A DNA stretch of 38,034 nt from Flavobacteriia bacterium (GCA_002747695.1 PDQD01000024.1:1-38034), one strand, 5' to 3'; positions 1 to 8,203 are shown, counted from the stretch's first letter. Made by a program: numbers and translations. Notes: generated from the sequence alone by a model not told the origin.

Positions 1-122
1 GTAGTATTTTCTTTCTTGTTTTATTCTTTTATCTTTTCTAAGATAATTTTGTCATTTTCAACCATTTTCATGAGTTTACGTTAGCCTTTATACGCACTAA
101 AGTTCTACAAGTCAATAGGAAA

Positions 123-232
123 GCGCATAACGAGCGTAAATATACGAGAAGTTGTCCTGCACCCCTTGCGGGCTTTATAAAAAGTGATTTGGCTGAAGCT
201 GAAAACAGAACGGCATATTCGCTGTTATACGC
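123..232 (-). repeat. attC-like imperfect inverted repeat
   Basis: The outer arms GCGCATAACGAGCG (from 123) and CGCTGTTATACGC (220-232) are imperfect inverted complements. They share GCG-ATAAC, one arm carries an extra G, and pairing resumes at AGCG and then AATAT further in. The element is about 110 bp long and begins 11 nt beyond the stop codon of the CPBP gene, which is where an integron cassette carries its attC recombination site. GTTAT/ATAAC-type ends and unpaired extra bases are attC-like, but the ends do not match the classical GTTRRRY consensus exactly. No integrase gene is in the window. Confidence 0.35.
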
Positions 233-243
233 CTGTACAATTC

Positions 244-1053
244 TCACTGTTCAGGTTTCCATTCCCTCTTTTTCAGCATTTCATTCCTATTGAATAAAAC
301 GATAACAGCAGCGGAAATCAGGTATCCAAAAGCTACGTATGTTAACAAATCAAGTGGTTTGATAACGACTATTTTCATCAAAAAATTAAACCAAAAATGC
401 ATCCACATAGCAATTAATATATTTTGGCATTTATTGAAAAAGAATGTTATTATCAGTGAAAATGAAATAATGGCCAGCATGAATGCCATTATATAATACA
501 CTAATTCAATCCCTGAATATCCGGATAAAAGCATTAATGGCAGATGCCAGAATCCCCATAGCACACCAAGTATTAAACTCGCAACAAAAGGAGTATATTT
601 CTTCTGTAAAGTATTTAGTGCATACCCCCTCCACCCTAGTTCTTCTCCTACTGCACCGCCTGTCAAATCTGTAATTAAAACTGGTCCAATAAATGAAACC
701 CCAATCAAGGTCATTGTATCCAATGATTTATTATTAATCAGAAAAAACACTAAAACAGATATTGATGCTATGAATACCTGTAACAAGAGTGATGATACAA
801 ACAAACCAGCACCTATTTTCTTGGTGAACTGTAATTTAAAATATTCTTTGAAGTTAAGGTTGGGATATAATTTTTTGAACATGATTATTATGACAAAGAA
901 AGGCGTCCATGCGCAAACATTTTTCATAATGCTCTGAACTAATGATGGGACTTCTAAAAATATTAGAAACCCCGTAAAAGCAATTAATAACCAAAAAATT
1001 ATATAGGCTAGAATAAAGTATCTACGTAAATATTTTGCATCTGTTTTCTCCAT
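244..1053 (-). CDS. CPBP-family intramembrane metalloprotease (CAAX protease / Abi-like)
   Basis: This 269-residue polytopic membrane protein has the three CPBP (type II CAAX prenyl endopeptidase-like) motifs. They are GEELGWRGYAL around residues 136-146 with the paired glutamates and arginine, FWHLP at 168-172, and HFWFN at 219-223. Known family members are zinc-independent glutamate intramembrane proteases or act in bacteriocin self-immunity; the substrate here cannot be predicted. The gene is alone on the minus strand, more AT-rich than its neighbours, and followed by an attC-like repeat, so recent acquisition is possible. Start is the first in-frame ATG; the N-terminus runs straight into a membrane helix. 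Confidence 0.85.
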   Translation of the reverse strand: MEKTDAKYLRRYFILAYIIFWLLIAFTGFLIFLEVPSLVQSIMKNVCAWTPFFVIIIMFKKLYPNLNFKEYFKLQFTKKIGAGLFVSSLLLQVFIASISVLVFFLINNKSLDTMTLIGVSFIGPVLITDLTGGAVGEELGWRGYALNTLQKKYTPFVASLILGVLWGFWHLPLMLLSGYSGIELVYYIMAFMLAIISFSLIITFFFNKCQNILIAMWMHFWFNFLMKIVVIKPLDLLTYVAFGYLISAAVIVLFNRNEMLKKREWKPEQ

Positions 1054-1078
1054 AAAAGCATTCTCTTAATCGATATAC

Positions 1079-1097
1079 AACGGCTAAACGCTGTTGG
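1079..1097. repeat. short hairpin upstream of the CPBP gene
   Basis: CAACGGC and GCTGTTG form a 7-bp stem (one G-T wobble) around the loop TAAAC, 26 nt upstream of the CPBP start codon. The ACAACGGCTAAACGCTGTTGG look is compatible with the edge of a preceding attC-like site, but alone it is too short to classify. It has no T-run and is not a terminator. Confidence 0.3.
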
Positions 1098-1223
1098 CTA
1101 AGCTAAAATAAACAGTATTTTTATGTAAAACAAATATATTCAGTCGATAATGTACGGCGTTCATAGGCCAGTAAATCATGTCTCACGTCTCAAATCTTTT
1201 ATGTATAAGATAAAAAATTTATA

Positions 1224-1231
1224 TACATTTG
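1224..1231 (+). promoter_or_regulatory. -7 promoter element of the feo operon
   Basis: TACATTTG matches the Bacteroidetes -7 consensus TAnnTTTG and ends 26 nt before the ATG at 1258. No clear TTG -33 element is visible. A DtxR-type regulator is the first gene, so autoregulation here is likely, but I see no obvious palindromic operator. Confidence 0.55.
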
Positions 1232-1257
1232 CAAGACTATACTAATTTTAAAATTAG

Positions 1258-2271
1258 ATGCATCTAATTCACTACATATTACTCGTTATAATCATTGCGG
1301 TTCTTAGCTATCTGTTTTTCAGGCCTAAAGGGTGGTGGTTCAGACTTAAAACGTTTTTAAATTCACGGGAGCGAATCATCTTAGAAGATATTTTAAAAAG
1401 CCTCTATTATGCCCAAGAAGAAGGAAGTACAAGAACCATGAAATCTCTGGTCAAGCAATTACCTTTTCAGGAGCGTCAAATCCTAAAGACACTCACCAAA
1501 ATGAAAGACACGGATTTGGTGAATATTTTAGGAAACAGGGTAAAACTGAGCAATCAAGGTGAAGAATATGCTTTGCGTATCGTACGAGCCCATCGTCTTT
1601 GGGAACATTATCTGGCTGAAAAAACAGGTTATGACAAAAGAGAATGGCACAAACTGGCTGAAAGAGCTGAACACCGGTTGACCGAGGAGCATATCGAACA
1701 ATTAACCGATGAATTAAAACGCCCCTTATTTGACCCGCACGGTTCACCAATCCCCTATAAGCAAGGAAACATTCGCGAAATAGCCGGTAATGCCTTGAGC
1801 TCATTTCCGGATGGCACTATTGGTAGAATTGTCCATATTCAGGATGAACCCGAATCCATTTACCAACAAATATTAGCTGAGGATATTCATCTGGGTTCTC
1901 AAATAGAAATCATAAATTCTAACGACGGGACTATCACTATCATATCTGAAGGTAAAGAGCATCAACTCCCCGTATTGGTAGCCAACGCCCTGACTGTTGT
2001 ACCCCTGGAAGAAGAGGAAATTTTTGCGCAACTGGATCGACTGTCCCGATTGAAAATGGGTGAAAAAGCATCCATCAAAGGTATTTCAAGAGAATGCCGT
2101 GGTGAAATTCGCCGTAGATTATTGGATTTAGGTTTTGTCAAAGGCACAAGCATAAGTATTTCGAGCATTAGTCCTCTGGAAGATCCTACGGCGTATAACA
2201 TAAGAAACACGTTGATTGCGCTTCGTAAGGAAGAAGCCCAACTCGTGTTAATCCAAAAAGAACAATCATGA
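1258..2271 (+). CDS. Membrane-anchored DtxR-type metalloregulator fused to FeoA domains
   Basis: The 337-residue protein has an N-terminal hydrophobic helix (about residues 4-21), a DtxR-type winged helix (about 36-105) and the DtxR dimerisation/metal domain. Ligand-like residues are all present: H112 and E116 in AHRLWEH, and H131, E135, E138 and H139 in HKLAERAEH. The FDPHGSPIP motif follows at about 158-166. Two FeoA/SH3-like modules come next (about 176-247 and 261-335); the second is a good FeoA with the [12 protein letters not shown] signature. Glu at the position of DtxR Cys102 is MntR-like. The stop overlaps the next ATG as ATGA, so it is translationally coupled to feoB. Probable iron-responsive regulator and FeoA partner. 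Membrane anchoring of the DNA-binding domain is unusual. The linker RPKGWWFRL looks like that of metal ABC permease-DtxR fusions, so it may derive from one. Confidence 0.8.
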   Translation: MHLIHYILLVIIIAVLSYLFFRPKGWWFRLKTFLNSRERIILEDILKSLYYAQEEGSTRTMKSLVKQLPFQERQILKTLTKMKDTDLVNILGNRVKLSNQGEEYALRIVRAHRLWEHYLAEKTGYDKREWHKLAERAEHRLTEEHIEQLTDELKRPLFDPHGSPIPYKQGNIREIAGNALSSFPDGTIGRIVHIQDEPESIYQQILAEDIHLGSQIEIINSNDGTITIISEGKEHQLPVLVANALTVVPLEEEEIFAQLDRLSRLKMGEKASIKGISRECRGEIRRRLLDLGFVKGTSISISSISPLEDPTAYNIRNTLIALRKEEAQLVLIQKEQS

Positions 2272-3044
2272 GTAAGCCTTCACCAAATAATTGTAATAAT
2301 TGTGATTTAAACCCTAATCCGGAATTAAGAAAATGGGGAGATGATTCACAACAAAGTAATTTTGTCATTGCACTGGCAGGCAATCCAAACACCGGTAAAA
2401 GTACTGTTTTTAATGCCTTGACCGGTCTAAGACAGCATACCGGCAACTGGCCAGGAAAAACTGTCACACGTGCCGAAGGCGCTTTTGGTTACCGCGATAA
2501 AAAATACAAACTCATTGATTTACCCGGAACCTATTCTTTACTGTCCACTTCAGAAGATGAAGAAATAGCCCGTAATTTTATTCTTTTCGGTCAACCGGAT
2601 ATTACGATTGTCGTTGTAGATGCAACCAGACTGGAACGCAATCTCAATTTGGTCTTACAAATATTAGAAATCACTCCTAATACCATTCTGTGCTTAAACC
2701 TCATAGATGAAGCTGAAAGACACGGCATTGAAATAGATGACCGCAGTCTTTCCAGAGAATTAGGCATTCCGGTCGTGCCGACAAGTGCCAGATACGGCAG
2801 AGGGTTACCGCAACTGTTACAGACCATTGATGATATGGTTCAAAAAAAGATCGTTACCAAACCACACCGTATCAAAAGCATTCCGCAAAAAATAAGAAAA
2901 GCCGTTGAAGCACTTGACAAGGACTTAAAAAGAGAATATCCGCAACTGCCTAACACACGCTGGATTGCATTAAGATTATTGGAAGGTGACAGAAGTGTTA
3001 TTAACGCTATAAAAGAACGCACTTTAGGAAATCTGGAAGATTAA
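2268..3044 (+). CDS. feoB: FeoB GTPase domain (split FeoB, N-terminal part)
   Basis: The 258-residue soluble half of the ferrous iron transporter FeoB carries all GTPase motifs: G1 GNPNTGKST (38-46), G2 around GNWPGKT, G3 [10 protein letters not shown]4 NLIDE and G5 PTSAR. The rest enters the helical GDI (spacer) domain and then stops. A CxxC pair (C9, C12) precedes the G domain. The following ORF is in the same reading frame: after the TAA at 3042-3044 comes one codon (ATT) and then ATG at 3048. One in-frame stop therefore separates the two halves of what is normally a single protein of about 700 residues. A genuine split gene, stop readthrough or a recent nonsense mutation are all possible. 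Confidence 0.9.
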   Translation: MSKPSPNNCNNCDLNPNPELRKWGDDSQQSNFVIALAGNPNTGKSTVFNALTGLRQHTGNWPGKTVTRAEGAFGYRDKKYKLIDLPGTYSLLSTSEDEEIARNFILFGQPDITIVVVDATRLERNLNLVLQILEITPNTILCLNLIDEAERHGIEIDDRSLSRELGIPVVPTSARYGRGLPQLLQTIDDMVQKKIVTKPHRIKSIPQKIRKAVEALDKDLKREYPQLPNTRWIALRLLEGDRSVINAIKERTLGNLED

Positions 3045-3047
3045 ATT

Positions 3048-4469
3048 ATGGAAGAACAAACGACTCACATAAAGGACATACTCAAAAAAGCCGATGATTT
3101 ACGTTGGGAATTGGGGGAAAATTATCATGATTACCTCACTGAAAGTATTTATACGGATGCGGCACAAATATCACAAAAGGTTGTCAAGCAAGAGGGTAAA
3201 CCCAACATTTTCAATATGGAACAAAAAATTGACCGTATTGTTACCAGCAAGATATGGGGATTTCCCATCATGTTGTTAATTCTTGCAGTAGTGTTATGGC
3301 TAACCATCACAGGCGCCAATTATCCTTCACAAATGTTAGCCGACTTGTTGATGGGATGGCTCTACCCTATACTTAAAGAAGGGGCCGTTTCGCTTCATTT
3401 TCCCTGGTGGCTAAGCGGTTTCCTGATTGATGGTGTTTACCTCGCTGCAGCATGGGTTATTTCAGTGATGCTCCCTCCTATGGCTATTTTCTTTCCGCTT
3501 TTCACACTGTTGGAAGATTTTGGCTATTTGCCGCGTGTAGCGTTTAATTTGGATAAATTCTTTAAAAAAACCGGGGCTCATGGTAAACAAGCCCTTACCA
3601 TGACTATGGGATTCGGATGTAATGCCGCCGGTGTCGTAGCGACACGTATTATTGACAGCCCCAGAGAAAGACTTATTGCTATTATTACAAACAATTTTTC
3701 ACTGTGTAACGGCCGATGGCCAACACAAATTTTACTTGCCACGATATTTCTGGGCGTGATGGTGCCTTCTCAATACGAAAGCCTGGTGGCGACCGGTTCA
3801 GTTATTTTTATAGCATTGCTGGGAATTGCCTTTATGTTTGGTACATCATGGTTGCTGTCACGAACGATGTTGCGCGGTGAGGTTTCCACCTTTACCTTAG
3901 AATTACCGCCCTATCGTCCGCCACAATTTTGGAAAACCCTCTACACCTCTCTGATAGACAGAACTTTGATTGTACTATGGCGTGCTATTGTTTTTGCTAT
4001 ACCTGCCGGTGCACTCATCTGGTTGATTTCCAATATAAATATTGGTGGGGAAAGTATCGCCTATTGGGTCATTGACTTTTTAGATCCTTTCGGCTTAGCT
4101 ATAGGACTTAACGGTGTGATTATTCTGGCTTATATTTTAGCTATTCCTGCCAATGAAATAGTCATTCCCACGATATTAATGCTCACAGTATTGGTGACTA
4201 AAACCTTAAATATGGGCGAAGGTGCAGGTGTTATGTTTGAAGGTTCCGAAGTTGAAATACACACCATACTCCAAGCCGGAGGCTGGACGCTGCTTACCGC
4301 TATAAATGTCATGTTATTCAGCTTGCTGCACAACCCATGCAGTACAACCATTTACACCATCTATAAAGAGAGTAAAAGTGCTAAATGGACTGCTGTCGCT
4401 TCCTTACTACCGGTGGCAATGGGGTTAGTTATTTGTTTAATTGTGGCTACCTTGTGGGGTCTTTTTTAG
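3048..4469 (+). CDS. feoB: FeoB membrane permease domain (split FeoB, C-terminal part)
   Basis: This 473-residue protein is the ferrous iron permease part of FeoB. The first 60 or so residues are a soluble helical stretch corresponding to the end of the GDI domain. Multiple membrane helices with the two Gate (nucleoside-recognition) domains and the FeoB C-terminal region follow. Signature segments include GFGCNAAGV, the SPRERL loop and LCNGRWPTQ, and near the end the conserved HNPCSTT motif. It must cooperate in trans with the GTPase encoded just upstream, three bases away and in frame. Length and motifs look intact, so the permease is probably functional. It is the last gene of the feo operon. 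Confidence 0.92.
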   Translation: MEEQTTHIKDILKKADDLRWELGENYHDYLTESIYTDAAQISQKVVKQEGKPNIFNMEQKIDRIVTSKIWGFPIMLLILAVVLWLTITGANYPSQMLADLLMGWLYPILKEGAVSLHFPWWLSGFLIDGVYLAAAWVISVMLPPMAIFFPLFTLLEDFGYLPRVAFNLDKFFKKTGAHGKQALTMTMGFGCNAAGVVATRIIDSPRERLIAIITNNFSLCNGRWPTQILLATIFLGVMVPSQYESLVATGSVIFIALLGIAFMFGTSWLLSRTMLRGEVSTFTLELPPYRPPQFWKTLYTSLIDRTLIVLWRAIVFAIPAGALIWLISNINIGGESIAYWVIDFLDPFGLAIGLNGVIILAYILAIPANEIVIPTILMLTVLVTKTLNMGEGAGVMFEGSEVEIHTILQAGGWTLLTAINVMLFSLLHNPCSTTIYTIYKESKSAKWTAVASLLPVAMGLVICLIVATLWGLF

Positions 4470-4561
4470 GGTAGTTCTTTTGAAAAAAGACTACGAGATA
4501 CAATCTCTCTACAGTCCGAGAATCTTAAATTCTGTCTAAGAAGTGAATAGATCAAAAAAAA

Positions 4562-4588
4562 TGACCACAAAAAATATTTTTGTAGTCA
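4562..4588 (-). terminator. Intrinsic terminator of the lipoprotein gene
   Basis: TGACCACAAAAAA and TTTTTGTAGTCA form a near-perfect hairpin with a minimal loop. On the minus strand the single mismatch becomes a G-U wobble, and the stem is followed by an eight-T run (4552-4561 read in reverse). It therefore serves the minus-strand gene ending at 4621, and may also stop feo transcription. Confidence 0.75.
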
Positions 4589-4620
4589 CTGAATTTATAC
4601 CTATTGTTAAACGTATGTTT

Positions 4621-5022
4621 CTACTCACAAAGGACTTCTTTTACGCAATATTCATTATCATCTACTTTTTTTACTAAAGCACATCCTCCGTTATCTGTTA
4701 TGTTTTTAACTTCTTTTGCCACTGCCATTTTTCCAAGACCACATGTCCAGTCACTTTTGCCAAACAGATTTGATTGGTCAATTTTAAAACCTAAGCTGGT
4801 CAAAAAACTAATTTCTTTACCTTGTGGTGTGAATGCAATTTGTTGTTCAATAGAATGATAGTTTGGTGTAATCAGCATACTATTATTCTCAGTCAAAAAT
4901 TCAACCTGTGAAAGAAACTCTTTCTCAATACCGTTTATTGGAATGTTGTTTTGTTCTGATGAATCGTTTGAACAACTAACCAGTCCAATGGCAAAAAGCA
5001 TAATTAAAAATATTTTTTTCAT
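4621..5022 (-). CDS. Small putative lipoprotein of unknown function
   Basis: This 133-residue protein begins with a lipoprotein signal peptide: MKK, a hydrophobic core and the lipobox LVSC with C17. It lacks a recognisable family. The mature part is polar and carries several cysteines in its last 50 residues (TCGLGK, GGCALV, EYCVKEVLCE), suggesting disulfides in an extracytoplasmic domain. It is monocistronic, with a two-element promoter 36 nt upstream and its own terminator. Membrane side (inner or outer) cannot be deduced; Bacteroidota surface export signals are not obvious. Confidence 0.7.
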   Translation of the reverse strand: MKKIFLIMLFAIGLVSCSNDSSEQNNIPINGIEKEFLSQVEFLTENNSMLITPNYHSIEQQIAFTPQGKEISFLTSLGFKIDQSNLFGKSDWTCGLGKMAVAKEVKNITDNGGCALVKKVDDNEYCVKEVLCE

Positions 5023-5057
5023 AATTGATAAATTTTTATAGTTTATTAATTACATTT

Positions 5058-5088
5058 CAAACATAAAATGTTCTAACATTGCACACAA
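5058..5088 (-). promoter_or_regulatory. Bacteroidetes-type promoter of the lipoprotein gene
   Basis: On the minus strand TTG (5088-5086), a 20-nt spacer and TATGTTTG (5065-5058) match the TTG-N19/21-TAnnTTTG sigma-A promoter of Bacteroidota. The -7 element ends about 35 nt before the start codon at 5022. It is among the cleanest two-element promoters in the window. Confidence 0.75.
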
Positions 5089-5231
5089 GTTATTAATAAA
5101 AAATCTTGAACCTCTAAAACACCGTTTTATAAGGTGTTATAACTATCTTTAAAGCACCAACAAAAATTGGATTATTATTATTAAATTTTGGTTTAAAAAT
5201 ATAGTAAAACATTTACGACAAACAAAATCGA

Positions 5232-5305
5232 TAAACTATCGTATAGATAGTAAACTATAGGCTTATAAACTGAATATCAAACTCAGACAGAAACTTCTAA
5301 ACTAT
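5232..5305. repeat. Three short direct repeats TAAACTAT
   Basis: TAAACTAT occurs at 5232, 5251 and 5298, the last overlapping the stop codon of the PPK2 gene. A small inverted repeat CTATC-GTATA-GATAG lies between the first two. No function is evident. Confidence 0.35.
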
Positions 5306-6088
5306 CAGAGATTTATCATAAGGAATGCTGTCAAGCAAATGTTTAAGCGCTTTTATTCTGGCTTCTGTTTTTCTGTTTGCTTTGATAACTTCAAACGGCA
5401 ATCCTCCTTGTTTCGCAACTTCAAACATCTTTTCTTTGTAGTGTGTATAATCATCCCACAACTCTTGTGCGCGTTCATCCACTTTACTCATTTTCCACAC
5501 CTTTAGCGGATTATTTCTGATCTCTTCAAAGCGTTTGGCCTGTTCGCGTTTAGAAATAGACATATAAATTTTGACCAATCGCGTACCGCTTTCGACGATC
5601 ATTTTTTCAAATGGAATGACCTGCCCCATAAACGTTTCATATTCCTCCTGATTGCAAAATCCATTAACCGGCTCAACTACAGCCCTGTTGTACCATGAAC
5701 GGTCAAAGAATACCATTTCACCGCCTGTGGGCAACTGATTGACATAACGTTGGAAATACCATTGGGTCACCTCATCTTCTGTGGGTTTGGGCAAAGCCAC
5801 GACACGGTATTGACGTGGATTAATTTTTTCAACAATACGACGGATAGTTCCCCCTTTTCCGGCTGCATCACGTCCTTCGAAAATAACGACCACCTTTTCC
5901 TGATTGATCTCTACCCACTTTTGCAGCTTGACCATCTCAATTTGAAGTTTGTTGAGATTCTTCTCATAACGCACGAAACGAATAGCTCTTTTAGGATCAA
6001 AACCACGTTGCGTCAATAAGGCATATAAACCTTTGTTGGAGTTTAATATTTTTAGCTCCTTTTCTGTGAAATTCAATACTTTTTCCAT
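5297..6088 (-). CDS. ppk2: Polyphosphate kinase 2 family protein (second of tandem pair)
   Basis: This single-domain PPK2 has 263 residues. Such enzymes transfer phosphate between polyphosphate and nucleotides, often favouring nucleotide synthesis from polyP. Visible motifs are Walker A EGRDAAGKGG (71-80), the Walker B-like FFDRSWYNRAVVEP (127-140) and the lid segment NPLKVWKMSKVDE with its downstream LWDDY. All catalytic positions look intact. It starts 2 nt after the stop of its paralogue, so the two are surely co-transcribed. Substrate preference (ADP, AMP or GDP) cannot be read from sequence by eye. Confidence 0.93.
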   Translation of the reverse strand: MEKVLNFTEKELKILNSNKGLYALLTQRGFDPKRAIRFVRYEKNLNKLQIEMVKLQKWVEINQEKVVVIFEGRDAAGKGGTIRRIVEKINPRQYRVVALPKPTEDEVTQWYFQRYVNQLPTGGEMVFFDRSWYNRAVVEPVNGFCNQEEYETFMGQVIPFEKMIVESGTRLVKIYMSISKREQAKRFEEIRNNPLKVWKMSKVDERAQELWDDYTHYKEKMFEVAKQGGLPFEVIKANRKTEARIKALKHLLDSIPYDKSLIV

Positions 6089-6090
6089 TT

Positions 6091-6957
6091 TTAAAAAGGT
6101 TTTATAAATTCAGAATAATAACGGTAAAAACGCATCACGATATTGGGATCGGGAATTAAAGTCGTACGCATATCAGATTTGCCATCGTAATCAAATAAGG
6201 ATAAGACATACCTTATACTTTCGAGGCGCGCTTGGCGCTTGACATCTGTTCTTATGACAACCCATGGGCTATGTGTTGTATGTGTTTTGCTAAACATTTC
6301 ATCTTTATAATACGTGTATTTGTCCCACAACTCCTGACCTTTTTCATCTACGGGACTCAGTTTCCAACGTTTTAACGGTGACTGCCTGCGGGCATCAAAC
6401 CGTCTTTTTTGTTCTTCCTGACTGATAGAAAACCATAATTTGACCAGGTCAATTCCATCTTCTCTCAACATATGTTCAAATTCAGGTACCTGAATCATAA
6501 ATTGCTTGTATTGAGTATCTGAGCAAAATCCCATCACCGGTTCTACCACTGCCCTGTTGTACCACGAACGGTCAAAGAACACGATCTCTCCCGGATTGGG
6601 TAACTGTTTGATATACCGGGTAAAATACCATTGTCCTTGCTCAACCTCAGTAGGCTTATTGAGAGCTACCAATCGCATAGAACGCGGGTTGAGGTGTTCA
6701 ATAAAGCGTCTGATACTCCCCCCTTTACCAGAGGCATCGCGCCCCTCAAAGATGACCGCTACCCTCCTTTTGTTATTGGACACCCATTGTTGCAACTTTA
6801 CCAATTCCATTTGTAAGGCTTGCAAATCCTCCAAATATTTCAGCTTTTCCCAGACTTTATCTGATGGAACTTCTTTGTCATTCAACAGTTTGATAAACTC
6901 CTCTTTTGAAGACACGCTGTTGAAATCTTCTGCCGATAAATACAATTGATTACTCAT
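6091..6957 (-). CDS. ppk2: Polyphosphate kinase 2 family protein (first of tandem pair)
   Basis: A 288-residue PPK2 paralogue of the neighbouring gene, colinear with it: Walker A EGRDASGKGG at 71-80, FFDRSWYNRAVVEP at 127-140 and the lid QSPLKRWKLSPVDE. It has a C-terminal extension of about 25 residues ending in a YRYYSEF region that the paralogue lacks. The pair looks like an old duplication with both active sites kept. This differs from two-domain class II PPK2 proteins, where I recall one half to be degenerate. The ATG lies inside the end of the upstream transporter gene (8-nt overlap), indicating translational coupling. Confidence 0.93.
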   Translation of the reverse strand: MSNQLYLSAEDFNSVSSKEEFIKLLNDKEVPSDKVWEKLKYLEDLQALQMELVKLQQWVSNNKRRVAVIFEGRDASGKGGSIRRFIEHLNPRSMRLVALNKPTEVEQGQWYFTRYIKQLPNPGEIVFFDRSWYNRAVVEPVMGFCSDTQYKQFMIQVPEFEHMLREDGIDLVKLWFSISQEEQKRRFDARRQSPLKRWKLSPVDEKGQELWDKYTYYKDEMFSKTHTTHSPWVVIRTDVKRQARLESIRYVLSLFDYDGKSDMRTTLIPDPNIVMRFYRYYSEFIKPF

Positions 6958-7720
6958 AAGCTATACTGTTTAAAATAAAAATATCACCCTGTTTATCAGT
7001 TATTTGAGACATTTTCATAGGTTTTCTGTTAATATCTAACTTTTTATTGGGAGGAGATATAAACTTGATGCCCAGACCTAAACCTCTTAAAATAAAGATT
7101 AAGCCTACCAGAACAACAAAATAAGGAATAACCTTGTTTATTTTATTTCTAATGTTTAATGAGAAAAAATTGCCCGCTAATATCAACCCTGTTAACAATG
7201 GCGATGTTCCTAAACCAAAGAGAAACATATACAACGCCCCGAAAACAGCGTTTCCTGTGGCAATAGCACCTATAAGCGCCATATAAACCAATCCACATGG
7301 CAGTAAACCATTGAGTAAACCTATGACAAACAACGATGAATAAGATTGTTTTTTAAGGTAAGTTCCCAAAGTAGATTTCAACCGCCCCACCAGTTTGTAT
7401 AGTGGTTTTCCAAAATTGAACTTACCTAAGTAATTCGTAGGGAAAATCACAGCCAGTATCATAATGACCCCCATCAAAATAGAAACATTTTGTTGGAAAC
7501 CGGCAAGAGACAAGCCTTTACCGACCATGCCAAAAACCAAACCCATTACAGCATAGGTAACCATCCGTCCCAAATGATAAATGGATGATTGCACCAAAGC
7601 TTTAAACTTATTTCCCCTATCAACCGGCAATACCAATGCAATCGGGCCACACATTCCCACACAGTGAAAGCTACCACCCAAGCCCAAAATCAAGGCTGAT
7701 ATAAGAACTGCTAAAGTCAT
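6950..7720 (-). CDS. TauE/SafE-family (COG2836) membrane protein, probable metal transporter of oxidase assembly
   Basis: This 256-residue integral membrane protein has about six helices. The first helix carries the signature GSFHCVGMCGP, with H19, C20 and C24 set up for binding a soft metal. COG2836 proteins of this type are commonly named sulfite exporter TauE/SafE but in Bacteroidota sit next to cbb3 oxidase assembly genes, where copper handling is the likelier role. It starts 2 nt after fixH and overlaps the following PPK2 gene by 8 nt. The last 50 residues are soluble. The metal-transport role is inferred from context and the CxxxC motif. Confidence 0.8.
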   Translation of the reverse strand: MTLAVLISALILGLGGSFHCVGMCGPIALVLPVDRGNKFKALVQSSIYHLGRMVTYAVMGLVFGMVGKGLSLAGFQQNVSILMGVIMILAVIFPTNYLGKFNFGKPLYKLVGRLKSTLGTYLKKQSYSSLFVIGLLNGLLPCGLVYMALIGAIATGNAVFGALYMFLFGLGTSPLLTGLILAGNFFSLNIRNKINKVIPYFVVLVGLIFILRGLGLGIKFISPPNKKLDINRKPMKMSQITDKQGDIFILNSIAYE

Positions 7721-7722
7721 AC

Positions 7723-8175
7723 TTAATAGGTGATTTTATCATTAATCTGATATGGGATATCGTCGTATGTCCACAAAATCTTGACATTATACCTACCGTG
7801 CTTTAAATATTTATCGGGAATAAGTAATGTTGAGGTATTCAAATTAAGATTTCCCTTGATGTCCAAAGAAGCATCATTGGTACGCTGTAGCTCATAAGTT
7901 CCTTTGATTTTTCCGGGTTTAAACACCTCAGGAAAAATAATCATCACACCCTTATCATAAACACCTACTTTTACGGGGTTAGCTAATTGTTTGGCATTAT
8001 CAAGACGTTCAGCTTCTTCTTGATAGTACATCTCTTCTTTATAATACTCTTCTGAAACCAATTTATGGTCGTATTCAGGTTTTGCTATTGTTTTGTAAAC
8101 AAATGATAGAATAAAGATGATAAAAATACCTAATACAATTACTATACCGTGTCCCCAGTGAAATTTTGTTGCCAT
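7723..8175 (-). CDS. fixH: FixH family protein (cbb3 oxidase assembly)
   Basis: This 150-residue protein has one N-terminal membrane helix (about residues 8-28) and a periplasmic beta domain with the FixH hallmark segment KPEYDHKLVSEEYYKEEMYYQ. FixH/CcoH proteins take part in maturation or stability of cytochrome cbb3 oxidase. In Bacteroidota the gene normally closes a ccoN/O-P-G cluster; here the oxidase genes are absent and the gene leads an operon with a SafE-type transporter and two PPK2 genes. Confidence 0.85.
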   Translation of the reverse strand: MATKFHWGHGIVIVLGIFIIFILSFVYKTIAKPEYDHKLVSEEYYKEEMYYQEEAERLDNAKQLANPVKVGVYDKGVMIIFPEVFKPGKIKGTYELQRTNDASLDIKGNLNLNTSTLLIPDKYLKHGRYNVKILWTYDDIPYQINDKITY

Positions 8176-8195
8176 TAATAAATTGTTTATTGGAA

Positions 8196-8203
8196 CAAAT
8201 GTA
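8196..8203 (-). promoter_or_regulatory. -7 element of the fixH-safE-ppk2-ppk2 operon
   Basis: On the minus strand TACATTTG fits TAnnTTTG and ends 20 nt before the fixH start codon. A -33 TTG at normal spacing is not obvious. Confidence 0.5.

Noticed and set aside
1493..1804. Long antisense ORFs within the DtxR-FeoA gene and many other genes
   Set aside because: They mirror real coding frames on the other strand and show no recognisable domain.
4471..4493. feo operon terminator (GTAGT...ACTAC hairpin)
   Set aside because: The stem has a bulge and no T-run follows on the plus strand; too weak to list.
5297..6957. The two PPK2 genes as one frameshifted two-domain PPK2
   Set aside because: Each has its own start and a complete set of catalytic motifs, and they lie in different frames with a clean 2-nt gap; a duplication is simpler.
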